DNA of 36,389 bases, taken from contig CADCUI010000038.1 in NCBI GenBank assembly GCA_902805845.1, positions 1 to 36,389 on the forward strand. Direction: 5' to 3'. This document shows, piece after piece, positions 24,104-31,656 of this stretch. Numbering within the stretch: position 1 is the first letter of the stretch; each line of letters starts with the position of its first letter. The notes below the pieces were generated by a model. The model was not told where the DNA came from and did no database searches. It saw only the letters and a list, made by a program, of their open reading frames with translations. Origin of the DNA: an uncultured Nocardioidaceae bacterium. Its GTDB lineage: Bacteria; Actinomycetota; Actinomycetes; Propionibacteriales; Nocardioidaceae. The translations under genes were made by a program, and so were the position numbers.

Positions 24104-25902
24104 GTGACCACCTCGCGTGCCACCGGCTGCGGGTGAGACGCGTGCGCGACGCCCGGGTCGACGCGGACCAGCAGGATCGCGAGGTCGTCTGCCAACCCCT
24201 CGCCCCGGTGGAAGCGACGAGCGGCCGCGACCAGGTCGGTGGCGATGTCGCCGGTGCCGCGATCACCGCTGTCCGCAAGCACGGCGGCGGTGCCTTCGGC
24301 ACCGAACAGCTCCTTGCCGTTGCGGGCCTCGACGAGACCATCGGTGAACATGCAGAGGAGATCACCGGGTTCGAGGAGCACGGTCACGTCGTACAGCTCG
24401 GGATCGTCCACGAAGCCGAGAGCTGTCCCGAATCGTCCGATGGCCTCGACCGGCCCGGTTCTGCGCCGGACCAACGGGGGGTGATGACCCGCCAGGCTGA
24501 CCGTGAGCTCCACGCCCGACTCGCAGGGGCGTGCGATCGCGTACACCAGCGTGCAGTGCATCTCGCTCGGCGTCGACGCCTGCAGCCGGGTGTTCAGGTC
24601 TCGCAGCGTGCGACTCGGAGGATGGTCGGGGTCAGCCAGGGTGCGGAGCGTGTACCGCGCCAGCGCCGTCACCGCTGCGGCCTCGGCGCCCTTCCCGCTC
24701 ACGTCACCCAGGAACAGGCCCCAGCTGTCCTGGTCCAGCATGAAGACGTCGAAGAAGTCACCCCCGATCTCGCTCCCGTCACCGGCTGGGTCGAAGCGGC
24801 TCGCCAGCTCCAGGCCGGGGATCGCGGGAAGGGAGCGGGGAGTGAGGCTCGTCTGCAGCGCAGCGGCCACCCGCGACCGCTCATCCAGCAGGTGCTGGAG
24901 CCGCTGCTCAGCGCGGACCCGACGCGTGATGTTTCGGAGCACGACGAGCCCACCCGCTGGCCGGCCGACCCGGTCGGTCAGGGACTGGCGCTGCACGTCG
25001 TAGGTGCACTTCTCACCGTCCACCGTCAACGTCAGGTCGTGCGACCCGGCGGCTGACGGGGGGATGAGGTCGTCCACGGAACGGCCCACGAGTGCGGCGC
25101 GGTCCGTGCTCAGCACCCGCGCGCCGGAGAGGTTGACGTCGACCACGCGTCCGAAGGCATCGACGACGAAGACCCCGTCCGTCATGTTGTCGACGATGAC
25201 GCTGCGCGCCAGCGGGGCCAGGTCCACCAGCCGCTCGCGCCAGACTCCCCACACCAGGACCGCACCGGTCACGGTGAAGGCGAACGGCGTGAGGTCAAGC
25301 CGTGCGAACCAGCCGACCTCGAGATTGTGGAGCAGGTTCGCTGCCCAGGGGAGCAACGCCGCGGCGACCAGCACCAGCGCCATCTGGCGGTAGGTCCGCG
25401 ACAGCCTCACCATCGTGGCCACGAAGATGACCGTGGCCACCAGGATCAAGGTGTTGGCATAGACCAGGTGCACCCAGAAGACCGGACCGGTCGCGACGAC
25501 CGGGAGCGGCTCGCCCGCCGCGTCCGCCTCGTAGAAGCGCACCAGGTCATGGGTGCCCGGGTTGGCGAGCAGCGCGAGCACCATCACCGGCTCGACCGTC
25601 ATCAGCGCCACCACACGCCTGGTCACCACGTGGCCTCGGCCCGTGTACTGCATGACGAAGGCGAACCACGCCGGTGCCAGAGCACACACGCCGAGGTACT
25701 TCAGATCACCCCAGCGCGACTTCGAGCCGAGATCGCCCACCGACAGCTCGACGGCGTAGGCGAGGCCCCACCAGGCCACCGACACGAGCACGACGGCAAG
25801 GCTGACGCCCGCCCGTGATCCTCGCCTGCGGCCGACGTAGGTGGCAAGGCCGGCGAGCACAAGCCCCGCGATGGCCATCAGCGTCGCGAACAACGGCAAC
25901 AT
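24100..25902 (-). CDS. Membrane 7TM-PAS-SpoIIE-type PP2C phosphatase
   Basis: 600 aa. Residues 1-225 hold about seven hydrophobic helices and resemble the 7TM N-terminal sensor of some histidine kinases. A PAS domain follows at 228-330 (DNMTDGVFVVDAFGRVVDVN). The PP2C SpoIIE/RsbU domain covers 345-585, with metal aspartates in GGDFFDVF (380-387), GDVSGKGAEAA (399-409), FTDGLVEARN (519-528) and LADDLAIL (570-577). Such phosphatases dephosphorylate anti-sigma-factor antagonists and activate alternative sigma factors. No anti-sigma factor, antagonist or sigma gene is in the window. The next gene (HD hydrolase) overlaps by 4 bp. A promoter-like element lies about 85 bp upstream. Confidence 0.93.
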   Translation of the reverse strand: MLPLFATLMAIAGLVLAGLATYVGRRRGSRAGVSLAVVLVSVAWWGLAYAVELSVGDLGSKSRWGDLKYLGVCALAPAWFAFVMQYTGRGHVVTRRVVALMTVEPVMVLALLANPGTHDLVRFYEADAAGEPLPVVATGPVFWVHLVYANTLILVATVIFVATMVRLSRTYRQMALVLVAAALLPWAANLLHNLEVGWFARLDLTPFAFTVTGAVLVWGVWRERLVDLAPLARSVIVDNMTDGVFVVDAFGRVVDVNLSGARVLSTDRAALVGRSVDDLIPPSAAGSHDLTLTVDGEKCTYDVQRQSLTDRVGRPAGGLVVLRNITRRVRAEQRLQHLLDERSRVAAALQTSLTPRSLPAIPGLELASRFDPAGDGSEIGGDFFDVFMLDQDSWGLFLGDVSGKGAEAAAVTALARYTLRTLADPDHPPSRTLRDLNTRLQASTPSEMHCTLVYAIARPCESGVELTVSLAGHHPPLVRRRTGPVEAIGRFGTALGFVDDPELYDVTVLLEPGDLLCMFTDGLVEARNGKELFGAEGTAAVLADSGDRGTGDIATDLVAAARRFHRGEGLADDLAILLVRVDPGVAHASHPQPVAREVVT

Positions 25903-25985
25903 CCACCCGGCTCCTCTCCCGAGACACCACGGCCAGTCGACTGTGGCCGAGCACGCGGGACCACGGCACTGCTACACAGGCCCTG

Positions 25986-26014
25986 ACCCTAGTTGGCCCG
26001 CTCCACCCAGTCCC
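25986..26014 (-). promoter_or_regulatory. Candidate promoter of the PP2C phosphatase operon
   Basis: On the minus strand GGGACT (26014-26009) and TAGGGT (25991-25986) are 17 bp apart, about 85 bp before the phosphatase ATG. It resembles the element at 21720-21748 (GGGACA-17-TAGGGT), but two short matches can arise by chance. Confidence 0.3.
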
Positions 26015-26121
26015 GCTTTTGGACGAGTCGAGGAGGGCACGAGACCGACCACGTCGTGGAGCGACGGGGATGCAGCCCCGACCAAGGCGCGCCAGAGGAG
26101 CGCGAGCAGCCGGCTCGAGTT

Positions 26122-26571
26122 TCAGCGCAGGAGCTGGCCGCGCAAGGCTCCGGCGGGGAAGTCGGCGTTGTGCACGTTGACGTAGAACTGACTCGGGTGC
26201 TCGCGGATGAAGCGGGCGGTGCGGCGACGCACGTCGGTGCAGCCGCGGGCCACGGGCTCCAACGGCACGATCACCGGTCCTGCCACTCGGGCTGGCCCGC
26301 CGTGGATGTGAGCCGCTGCGATCGGTTCCACCCCCGTGACCGTGATGCGCCAGCACACCTCCGCACGCTTGACCCGGACGTCCGCCAGGCCCCATCCGTC
26401 CGCATCTCCGGGCCCCGGCACCTCGGTGCCACCGACCAGCACGGCACCCAGAGGGGTCCCGGCGCGCTTCGCCGCAGGTGCGGCAGCGCCCGTCCCAACT
26501 CCAGCGGCGACGATGGCTCCGGCAACGGTGGCGGTGGCGATCGCCAGCGCGGCAGACTTTCGAAGGTCCAT
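26122..26571 (-). CDS. Secreted CHRD-domain protein
   Basis: 149 aa. A clear Sec signal (MDLRKSAALAIATATVAGAI, then a hydrophobic core with cleavage near residue 31 after GTGAAA) is followed by a CHRD domain: LVGGTEVPGPGDADGWGLAD, VCWRITVTGVEPIAAAHIHG and FYVNVHNADFPAGALRGQL, the typical closing motif. CHRD domains occur in secreted bacterial proteins of unknown role and may bind ligands or other proteins. The ATG at 26571 has GGAGG 8 nt upstream; a longer frame upstream lacks a signal peptide. It is probably a single gene, with a weak hairpin about 40 bp after the stop. Confidence 0.92.
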   Translation of the reverse strand: MDLRKSAALAIATATVAGAIVAAGVGTGAAAPAAKRAGTPLGAVLVGGTEVPGPGDADGWGLADVRVKRAEVCWRITVTGVEPIAAAHIHGGPARVAGPVIVPLEPVARGCTDVRRRTARFIREHPSQFYVNVHNADFPAGALRGQLLR

Positions 26572-26717
26572 GACGTCCACCTCCTGGTCCTCGCTGGTGC
26601 GAGGACGGCGTCTTTCGACGCTAGACCCGCCCGGACACACGGCACAAGACCGCTTTTCGGCATTGGCCTGTCGGCAGCCAAGTCAGGACCTCTGGCTGCG
26701 GTGAACACATCAGCACG

Positions 26718-27890
26718 TCAGGACAAGAAGATGCCGGTGTGTGGTTTGGGCTGGACGAAAGTCGTCTTGGCACTCATGACCTCGTGTCGCTCCGCCACCG
26801 ACACCAGGTCCTCGATGCCCGGCGGGTGCAGGGTGAACAACACTCCCGCGTCACGGTCGCACTCGCGCGCTGTCGCGTCGAGGTCTCGCAGGTCGGGAAC
26901 GAACTCCAGGCGCGGGTCCTCGAGGTCGACTCCCAGGAAGGGTCGCAGCACCTCGTCGTGCAGCATGGTGACGTCGAGGCCGGCGACTCCGGTGAGTCGC
27001 CGGGGCTCCCGCGGACGGATCACGAGCCAACGGCCGGCGTACAGGCCGATCTCGCCCCGGCCAACCGCGGGGCCGGTGGCGGGGACGACGTCGAAGCGCG
27101 TGCTGAGCCCCTCCAGCAACGCCGGCACCGCGACCGGACCGCGCACCCGGCGGTGGAACGCGTGCAGAACCACTTGGTCCTGCGGGTAGACGGCACAGAG
27201 CACCGCCCCGGAGTCCGGCCTGCCCTGACGCTCCCAGCACTCGGTGGCAGCGGCCACCCGGTGGTGGCCGTCGGCGATGTACAACCGCTGCCCTCCGAGC
27301 TGTCCAACGAGGGCGACCTCCTCCTCGTGCCCCACCCGCCACACCGACTGGGCCGCACCGCCGGTGTCGGTGAAGGTCAGGATCGGCGGGTCCTCCACGA
27401 CGCGAGCGGTGAGCTCGTCCACCAGGCGGTCGACCGGATGGAACAGCGCCACGAGCTCGGACCGCATGGGCACCTGCTCGTAGTGGCGGACCAGACCGGC
27501 GACGCGCCGAGGCTGCACGCGTTCGTGGCCGAGCACCCGGCCGTCGCTGAACCCTGCGGCCGCGACGCTCGCGATCACGCCCGTGTGCTGACCGCGGTCG
27601 TCGCTGATGCGGTAGACGAAGAGTGCAGGCTCGGGAACCGGCTGGTACGCGCCGATCCCGAGCAGTCGGTGCAACGCCCGCGTCTGCGCCGACCCGACGG
27701 CGTCGGATGGCGCCTGAAGCGCGAGCGGGTCGCTCGTCACGTGGAGGTAGCTGTCGGGGTTGTCAACCAGGATCCGGCGGCGCTCGGGCTCGGTGAGCAC
27801 GTCGTGCAGCGGACTCACCACACGGGCGGCCCACTCCGGCGTCACCAGGTGGGCGCTCACGGTGTCCACCAGTCGGCGCACCTGGTTCAC
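26718..27890 (-). CDS. DUF1015 family protein (COG4198)
   Basis: 390 aa, usual length. The family pattern is seen in VVSPLHDVLTEPERRRILVD (24-43), the SYLHVTSDPL stretch and the hallmark YIADGHHRVAAAT (204-216), with DGHHR at 207-211. The GTG start overlaps the stop of the upstream serA-like gene by 4 bp (GTGA), so the two products are made together. As I recall, DUF1015 genes lie beside serA or serC in many bacteria. The DGHHR motif recalls the ParB-fold free serine kinases (SerK, SbnI), which suggests a phosphoserine-related activity; this is an inference and the fold similarity is not proven here. Confidence 0.92.
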   Translation of the reverse strand: MNQVRRLVDTVSAHLVTPEWAARVVSPLHDVLTEPERRRILVDNPDSYLHVTSDPLALQAPSDAVGSAQTRALHRLLGIGAYQPVPEPALFVYRISDDRGQHTGVIASVAAAGFSDGRVLGHERVQPRRVAGLVRHYEQVPMRSELVALFHPVDRLVDELTARVVEDPPILTFTDTGGAAQSVWRVGHEEEVALVGQLGGQRLYIADGHHRVAAATECWERQGRPDSGAVLCAVYPQDQVVLHAFHRRVRGPVAVPALLEGLSTRFDVVPATGPAVGRGEIGLYAGRWLVIRPREPRRLTGVAGLDVTMLHDEVLRPFLGVDLEDPRLEFVPDLRDLDATARECDRDAGVLFTLHPPGIEDLVSVAERHEVMSAKTTFVQPKPHTGIFLS

Positions 27891-28900
27891 CCTGTGCCCG
27901 TGCTCACGTCGCGCGTGTGGTCGGCGACCTCGCGGGTCGGGCTGTTGACGACGTTGAGGTGCTCGCCGCGCTCGAAGGCGGCGATGACCTCGATCACCCC
28001 GTCGACGACCGCCTCCTGCGCCTGCGCGGTCGAGGCGCCGACGTGGTGCGTGCCCACGACGCGTGGGTGGGCCGCCAGCGGCGATTGCCAGTCGGCGGTT
28101 CCGGATCCCGGCTCGTCGGGGAACACGTCGAGTCCAGCGGAGAGGCTGCCCGCGTCGAGGTGCGCAAGCAAGGCCTCGGTGTCCACGACGTCCGCACGAG
28201 ACGTGTTGAGCAGGATGCCCGGTTGCAGCGCGTCGAGCACCTCCGCACCGACCATGGCTTTCGTCTCAGGCTTGAGGGGCACGTGGAGGGTCAGTACGTC
28301 GACTCGGGACGCCAGCGTCACCAGATCGGGAACCAGCTCCACGCCGAGCTCGGTGATCCGCCGGGTCGCCTCAGAGGACCGCGAACCCTTGGCCTGCGCG
28401 AACAGGCGCATGCCGAACCCCGCGGCCCGCTCCGCAACCGCCAGACCGATGTTGCCCAGCCCGGCGATGCCCAGCGACCGTCCGTAGAGGCCACGCCCCA
28501 CGGCGCCGAACCGCTGCTTGTCCCACCGACCCGCGCGCAGCTCGGCGGTGCTGTCCGCGATCGCACGATCGACAGCGAGCAGCAGACCCATGGTGAGCTC
28601 GGCCACCGCCACGGCGTTGCGTCCAGGGACGTTGGCCACCAGCACACCGGCCTTCGTGGCCTCGTCGCAAGCGATGGTGTTCGTCCCTGACCCGGCCCGC
28701 ACCACCAGGCGCAGGGAGTCGGCCGACGCGAACACTTCGGGCGTGACCCGGGTCCCTCTCACCACGAGCACGTCGACGCCGTCCATCGCCCCGGGCAAGG
28801 TTGCCTCGGCCAGCCCGGCGTCGATCACGCACTCGTGACCCCTGCTACGCATGGCGTCAGCGAATCGTCCAGGCAAGCGGTCGGCGATGAGAATGCGCAT
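27887..28900 (-). CDS. serA: D-3-phosphoglycerate dehydrogenase-like D-2-hydroxyacid dehydrogenase
   Basis: 337 aa, with no C-terminal ACT domain, so shorter than E. coli SerA. NAD-binding GLGNIG (147-152) and the catalytic set Arg235 (NTSRADVVD), Glu263 (PDEP) and His286 (THHVGAST) are present. VVRAGSGTNTIACDEATKAG and VPGRNAVAVAELTMGLLLA are typical of SerA. The expected reaction is 3-phosphoglycerate to 3-phosphohydroxypyruvate with NAD+, but another 2-hydroxyacid is possible. The symbol is by resemblance; a second, ACT-containing SerA may serve biosynthesis elsewhere. GGAGGG lies 7 nt before the ATG. It overlaps the DUF1015 gene by 4 bp. An AT-rich -10-like sequence lies at 28926-28932. 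Confidence 0.9.
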   Translation of the reverse strand: MRILIADRLPGRFADAMRSRGHECVIDAGLAEATLPGAMDGVDVLVVRGTRVTPEVFASADSLRLVVRAGSGTNTIACDEATKAGVLVANVPGRNAVAVAELTMGLLLAVDRAIADSTAELRAGRWDKQRFGAVGRGLYGRSLGIAGLGNIGLAVAERAAGFGMRLFAQAKGSRSSEATRRITELGVELVPDLVTLASRVDVLTLHVPLKPETKAMVGAEVLDALQPGILLNTSRADVVDTEALLAHLDAGSLSAGLDVFPDEPGSGTADWQSPLAAHPRVVGTHHVGASTAQAQEAVVDGVIEVIAAFERGEHLNVVNSPTREVADHTRDVSTGTG

Positions 28901-28925
28901 GCGTCAGCCCTCCGGTGTAGAAGCG

Positions 28926-28932
28926 ATGTATA
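28926..28932 (-). promoter_or_regulatory. Candidate -10 element of the serA-DUF1015 operon
   Basis: On the minus strand TATACAT stands out in an otherwise very GC-rich region, 25 bp before the ATG and about 13 bp before the GGAGGG ribosome binding site. No clear -35 was seen. If it is the promoter, the leader is very short. Confidence 0.3.
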
Positions 28933-28981
28933 GCGGCTCTCTCGGTGCGCCGCCACCTGCCACGGCGCCGAGGACTGTTCC

Positions 28982-29701
28982 TCACGACCTCGCGGGAAGC
29001 ACGCAGAGCTCGTTGCCCGACGGGTCTGTGTAGAGCCGCCACGGCAGGACGCCCCAGTCCGGATGGATCTCTCGGCCGCCGCGCTCGGCGATGCCTGCCG
29101 CGACGCCGTCGGGATCGTCTCCAGTCTCAAGCCGGATGTCGAGGTGCAGCCGGTTCTTGGCCGTCCCCTTGCGGGCCGGCTCGGGGCACAGCTCGAGGAG
29201 GGGACCGCGCAGCGACGGGTGGCGAAGGGACCGCGGTGCGACGCCGGCCGCGTCGGTCCAGCCGGTCAGCCAGGACCAGAACTCCGCGTCCCTGTCCGGC
29301 TCGGCAGAGTCGAGCGGGAGCGCCGCGATCGGCCCGGTGTCGGCGTACACCGCTCGATCCTCCATGACGCAGCAGGGATTGCCCTCGGGGTCGGAGAGCA
29401 CCACCCAGGGCACATCACCCTGACCGATGTCCAGCCGTCGTGCACCCAACCCGAGCAGCCGCTCGACCTCCTCGGCCTGCCGGGCCCCGCCGGAGAGGTC
29501 CAGATGAAGCCTCGGCGGCCCGACCGGCGGCTCGAGCACGCGCTGGAAGCACAGGTCGAGCACCGGTCCCCCCGCGATGGTGAGCCGGGTCTCGAAAGCA
29601 TCAGGCTCGTCGGTCAGCCGCTCGGCCCCGAGCACCGCCTCCCAGAACCGGCCCAGCCGCTGCGGCTCAGCGGCGTCGATGACGAGGTTCTCCAGATACA
29701 T
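28982..29701 (-). CDS. VOC-fold protein, two tandem domains
   Basis: 239 aa from the ATG at 29701 (MYLENLVIDAAEPQRLGRFW); the longer frame to 29773 adds unlikely residues. Module 1 runs from 1 to about 115 and ends LSDPEGNPCCVME; module 2 runs to the C-terminus and ends YTDPSGNELCVLP. It is the second two-module VOC protein in the window and has the same plan as the one at 3899-4612, though the sequences differ. The substrate is unknown; some relatives are called glyoxalase-like, without biochemical proof. There is a gap of 81 bp to the serA-like gene and 76 bp to the esterase gene upstream, all on the minus strand. Confidence 0.87.
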   Translation of the reverse strand: MYLENLVIDAAEPQRLGRFWEAVLGAERLTDEPDAFETRLTIAGGPVLDLCFQRVLEPPVGPPRLHLDLSGGARQAEEVERLLGLGARRLDIGQGDVPWVVLSDPEGNPCCVMEDRAVYADTGPIAALPLDSAEPDRDAEFWSWLTGWTDAAGVAPRSLRHPSLRGPLLELCPEPARKGTAKNRLHLDIRLETGDDPDGVAAGIAERGGREIHPDWGVLPWRLYTDPSGNELCVLPARS

Positions 29702-29777
29702 GCACCCACCGTAGGCCTGGGAGGCCGAGGCCAGGCAGTGGAGCGGCATGCCGTCCCGATCCTCGGGTCCCATGCCG

Positions 29778-30605
29778 TCAGTCGACCGTGCCAGCCGCTT
29801 GGCCGCCTACCAGCTCGAGCGCGAGCGAGAGCGCCGGGATCCAGAAGTCCCACGTGTGCCCGGCGCCGATCACTCGCAGAGAGCAGGTGACGCCCGGCGC
29901 ATCGACCAGCGCTACGTGCAGCTTGGCGGCTTCGAGCGTCAGGCTCGACCTGCCGGACGGGTAGTCCTCCACGACCTCAGCGTCGCCGACGACGATGCCG
30001 ACGCGGACCGGTGCTGCCGTCGGCCGACGCTGAGCCACCGACCGCCGGTACGACATCAATGACGCCCAGCGACCTTGGTCGAACTCCTGGTCACCGACGC
30101 CGAAGGCGCCTGACGACTCGGTGGACGACCGTACGGGCGGTGCGTCAGCGAACGCGGCAGGAGCAGCCAGGGCGGCCCCGCCGAAGAGGCCCTCATGCCT
30201 CAGCAGCCAGCCCACAGCCGAACCGCCACCCATGGAGTACCCAGCCACGATGCGCTGGTCGCGACCAGCCGGGCCGCCCACGCGCTTCTCGACCTCCGGC
30301 AGCACCTCGGACAGGACGGCCGACTCGACCGGTCGGCCGTTTCGGTAGGCAGAGTCGACCCACCAGGCACCCCCTGACCACGGCCCCACCGGCGCGGCGA
30401 TCGTGTGTGCACCAAGGTTGCTGGCGGCCATCGCAGCCTCGAGGCCCTCGACGACCCAGGTGACATCGGCGACGGTCGACCCTTGCCCGTGGAGCAACCA
30501 GACCCATGGCACCGGAGCGCTCGACCCGGCCTCCGGGCGGGCGACCACCACTCGGACTGCCTCGCCCAGCAGCGCTGAGTCAACGTCGATGTGCACGAGG
30601 CTCAT
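29778..30605 (-). CDS. Putative esterase (alpha/beta hydrolase, esterase D-like)
   Basis: 275 aa. The nucleophile elbow AGYSMGGGSAVG (121-132) places Ser124, and VWLLHGQGSTVADVTW (35-50) is the oxyanion region; the His is probably in IGAGHTWDFW near the end. GYSMGG is the usual elbow of PF00756 esterases such as the antigen 85-like and S-formylglutathione hydrolase groups; the substrate is unknown. No signal peptide is evident, so a cytoplasmic location is likely. The ATG at 30605 was preferred over an upstream ATG at 30677, which would overlap the TylF-type gene by 44 bp and adds a cysteine-bearing stretch with no similarity. It is the last gene of a minus-strand run. Confidence 0.85.
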   Translation of the reverse strand: MSLVHIDVDSALLGEAVRVVVARPEAGSSAPVPWVWLLHGQGSTVADVTWVVEGLEAAMAASNLGAHTIAAPVGPWSGGAWWVDSAYRNGRPVESAVLSEVLPEVEKRVGGPAGRDQRIVAGYSMGGGSAVGWLLRHEGLFGGAALAAPAAFADAPPVRSSTESSGAFGVGDQEFDQGRWASLMSYRRSVAQRRPTAAPVRVGIVVGDAEVVEDYPSGRSSLTLEAAKLHVALVDAPGVTCSLRVIGAGHTWDFWIPALSLALELVGGQAAGTVD

Positions 30606-30633
30606 ACTTGACTCGCCAGTGGGCGCGCTCGGG

Positions 30634-31527
30634 TCACACGACCGACTGCAGGCCAGGCTTGACGGCGACCGCTCCACGCGACACCCGGGTCAGCAACAAG
30701 GGCTCACCGGTCTCGCGCAGGAACTCGTCGGTGGCCTCCCTCGCGCCGTGCCAGGTGCCGTAGTCGTCGATGATCACCACACCACCGGGAGCGAGCCGCT
30801 GGTACAGATGTGTCAGCTCGTGCTTGGTCGACTCGTACCAGTCGGTGTCCAGCCTGAGGATCGCGATGCGGTCGGGAGCATGCTGCGGCACCGTGTCCTC
30901 GACAGCTCCGGGGACGAAGTGCGTACGTTCCTGCGGATAGTCGAGGGCCGCGAATCCCTCCTTGACGTCGTCGAGCGTGGCCACGAAGTTCCCCGGACGT
31001 GCCCAAGCCATCGGGCCCTGCCCTGTGCCCGACAGGAACTCGTCGGCGTGCTTTCCCTGGCCCATGCGCACGTCCCGATCAGTGGGGGGAGTCATTCCCT
31101 CGAACGTGTCGAAGAGATGGAGGTCGCGGTCGGTCACCCCAAGACGGAGAAGCGTATGGGCGACCGCCAGCATGGAGCCACCACGCCAGACCCCACATTC
31201 CACGATCGCGCCAGGAATGCGGTTCTGCTCCACATACCGGACTGCCTGGACGAGAAAGTGGACGCTTGTGTGGTGCGTCATCGTCCTGTCGCGGACGGCT
31301 TTCCAGATCTCCTGTGTCTGTGCGTCATAGTCCTTGGGCAGCCTTTCCTGCTGCCGCCGTTCTTGTCCGGCAGGCAACGGCTTCGCGCCCTCGGACGACG
31401 TGCCGGCGGGGCGAGGAGCGGCCGGCTTCGCGACGCCTGTCGGCCTCGACCGAGCGCGGACGACGTGATATCCAGACACCTTGCCGATGGCACGATTGAC
31501 ACGCTTGAGGTGGGCGCGAATTCTCAT
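30634..31527 (-). CDS. TylF/MycF-type O-methyltransferase (class I SAM-dependent)
   Basis: 297 aa. Residues 1-60 are a basic linker; the methyltransferase starts near 70. SAM-binding IVECGVWRGGSM (108-119), followed by LHLFDTFEGMTPPTD (137-150), and the metal-site strands ILRLDTDWYEST and VVIIDDYGTW are diagnostic for the macrocin O-methyltransferase family, which methylates sugar hydroxyls of macrolides and also cell-surface glycans. GAAGGAGG lies just before the ATG. It stands between the esterase gene and the LicD-methyltransferase fusion, which supports a surface-glycan or secondary-metabolite sugar target; no glycosyltransferase is present in the window. Confidence 0.9.
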   Translation of the reverse strand: MRIRAHLKRVNRAIGKVSGYHVVRARSRPTGVAKPAAPRPAGTSSEGAKPLPAGQERRQQERLPKDYDAQTQEIWKAVRDRTMTHHTSVHFLVQAVRYVEQNRIPGAIVECGVWRGGSMLAVAHTLLRLGVTDRDLHLFDTFEGMTPPTDRDVRMGQGKHADEFLSGTGQGPMAWARPGNFVATLDDVKEGFAALDYPQERTHFVPGAVEDTVPQHAPDRIAILRLDTDWYESTKHELTHLYQRLAPGGVVIIDDYGTWHGAREATDEFLRETGEPLLLTRVSRGAVAVKPGLQSVV

Positions 31528-31656
31528 TGTTCCTCCTTCGAATAGTCGCTGAGCTGCTGGTCGTCGAGCCCTCGTCCGAGCCAGAGGAGACAGACTGTCG
31601 AGCGAATTTATCTCGACCCGACGCCCGCGGCCCTCCTCCTCGGTCCGGACCGGCGC

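Noticed and set aside
26065-26080. CGGGG-CCCCG hairpin after the CHRD gene
   Set aside because: Only five pairs and a six-base loop, which is expected often by chance at this GC content.
26739-28487. 582-aa plus-strand open frame across DUF1015 and serA-like genes
   Set aside because: It is antisense to two well-supported genes and has no recognisable motif.
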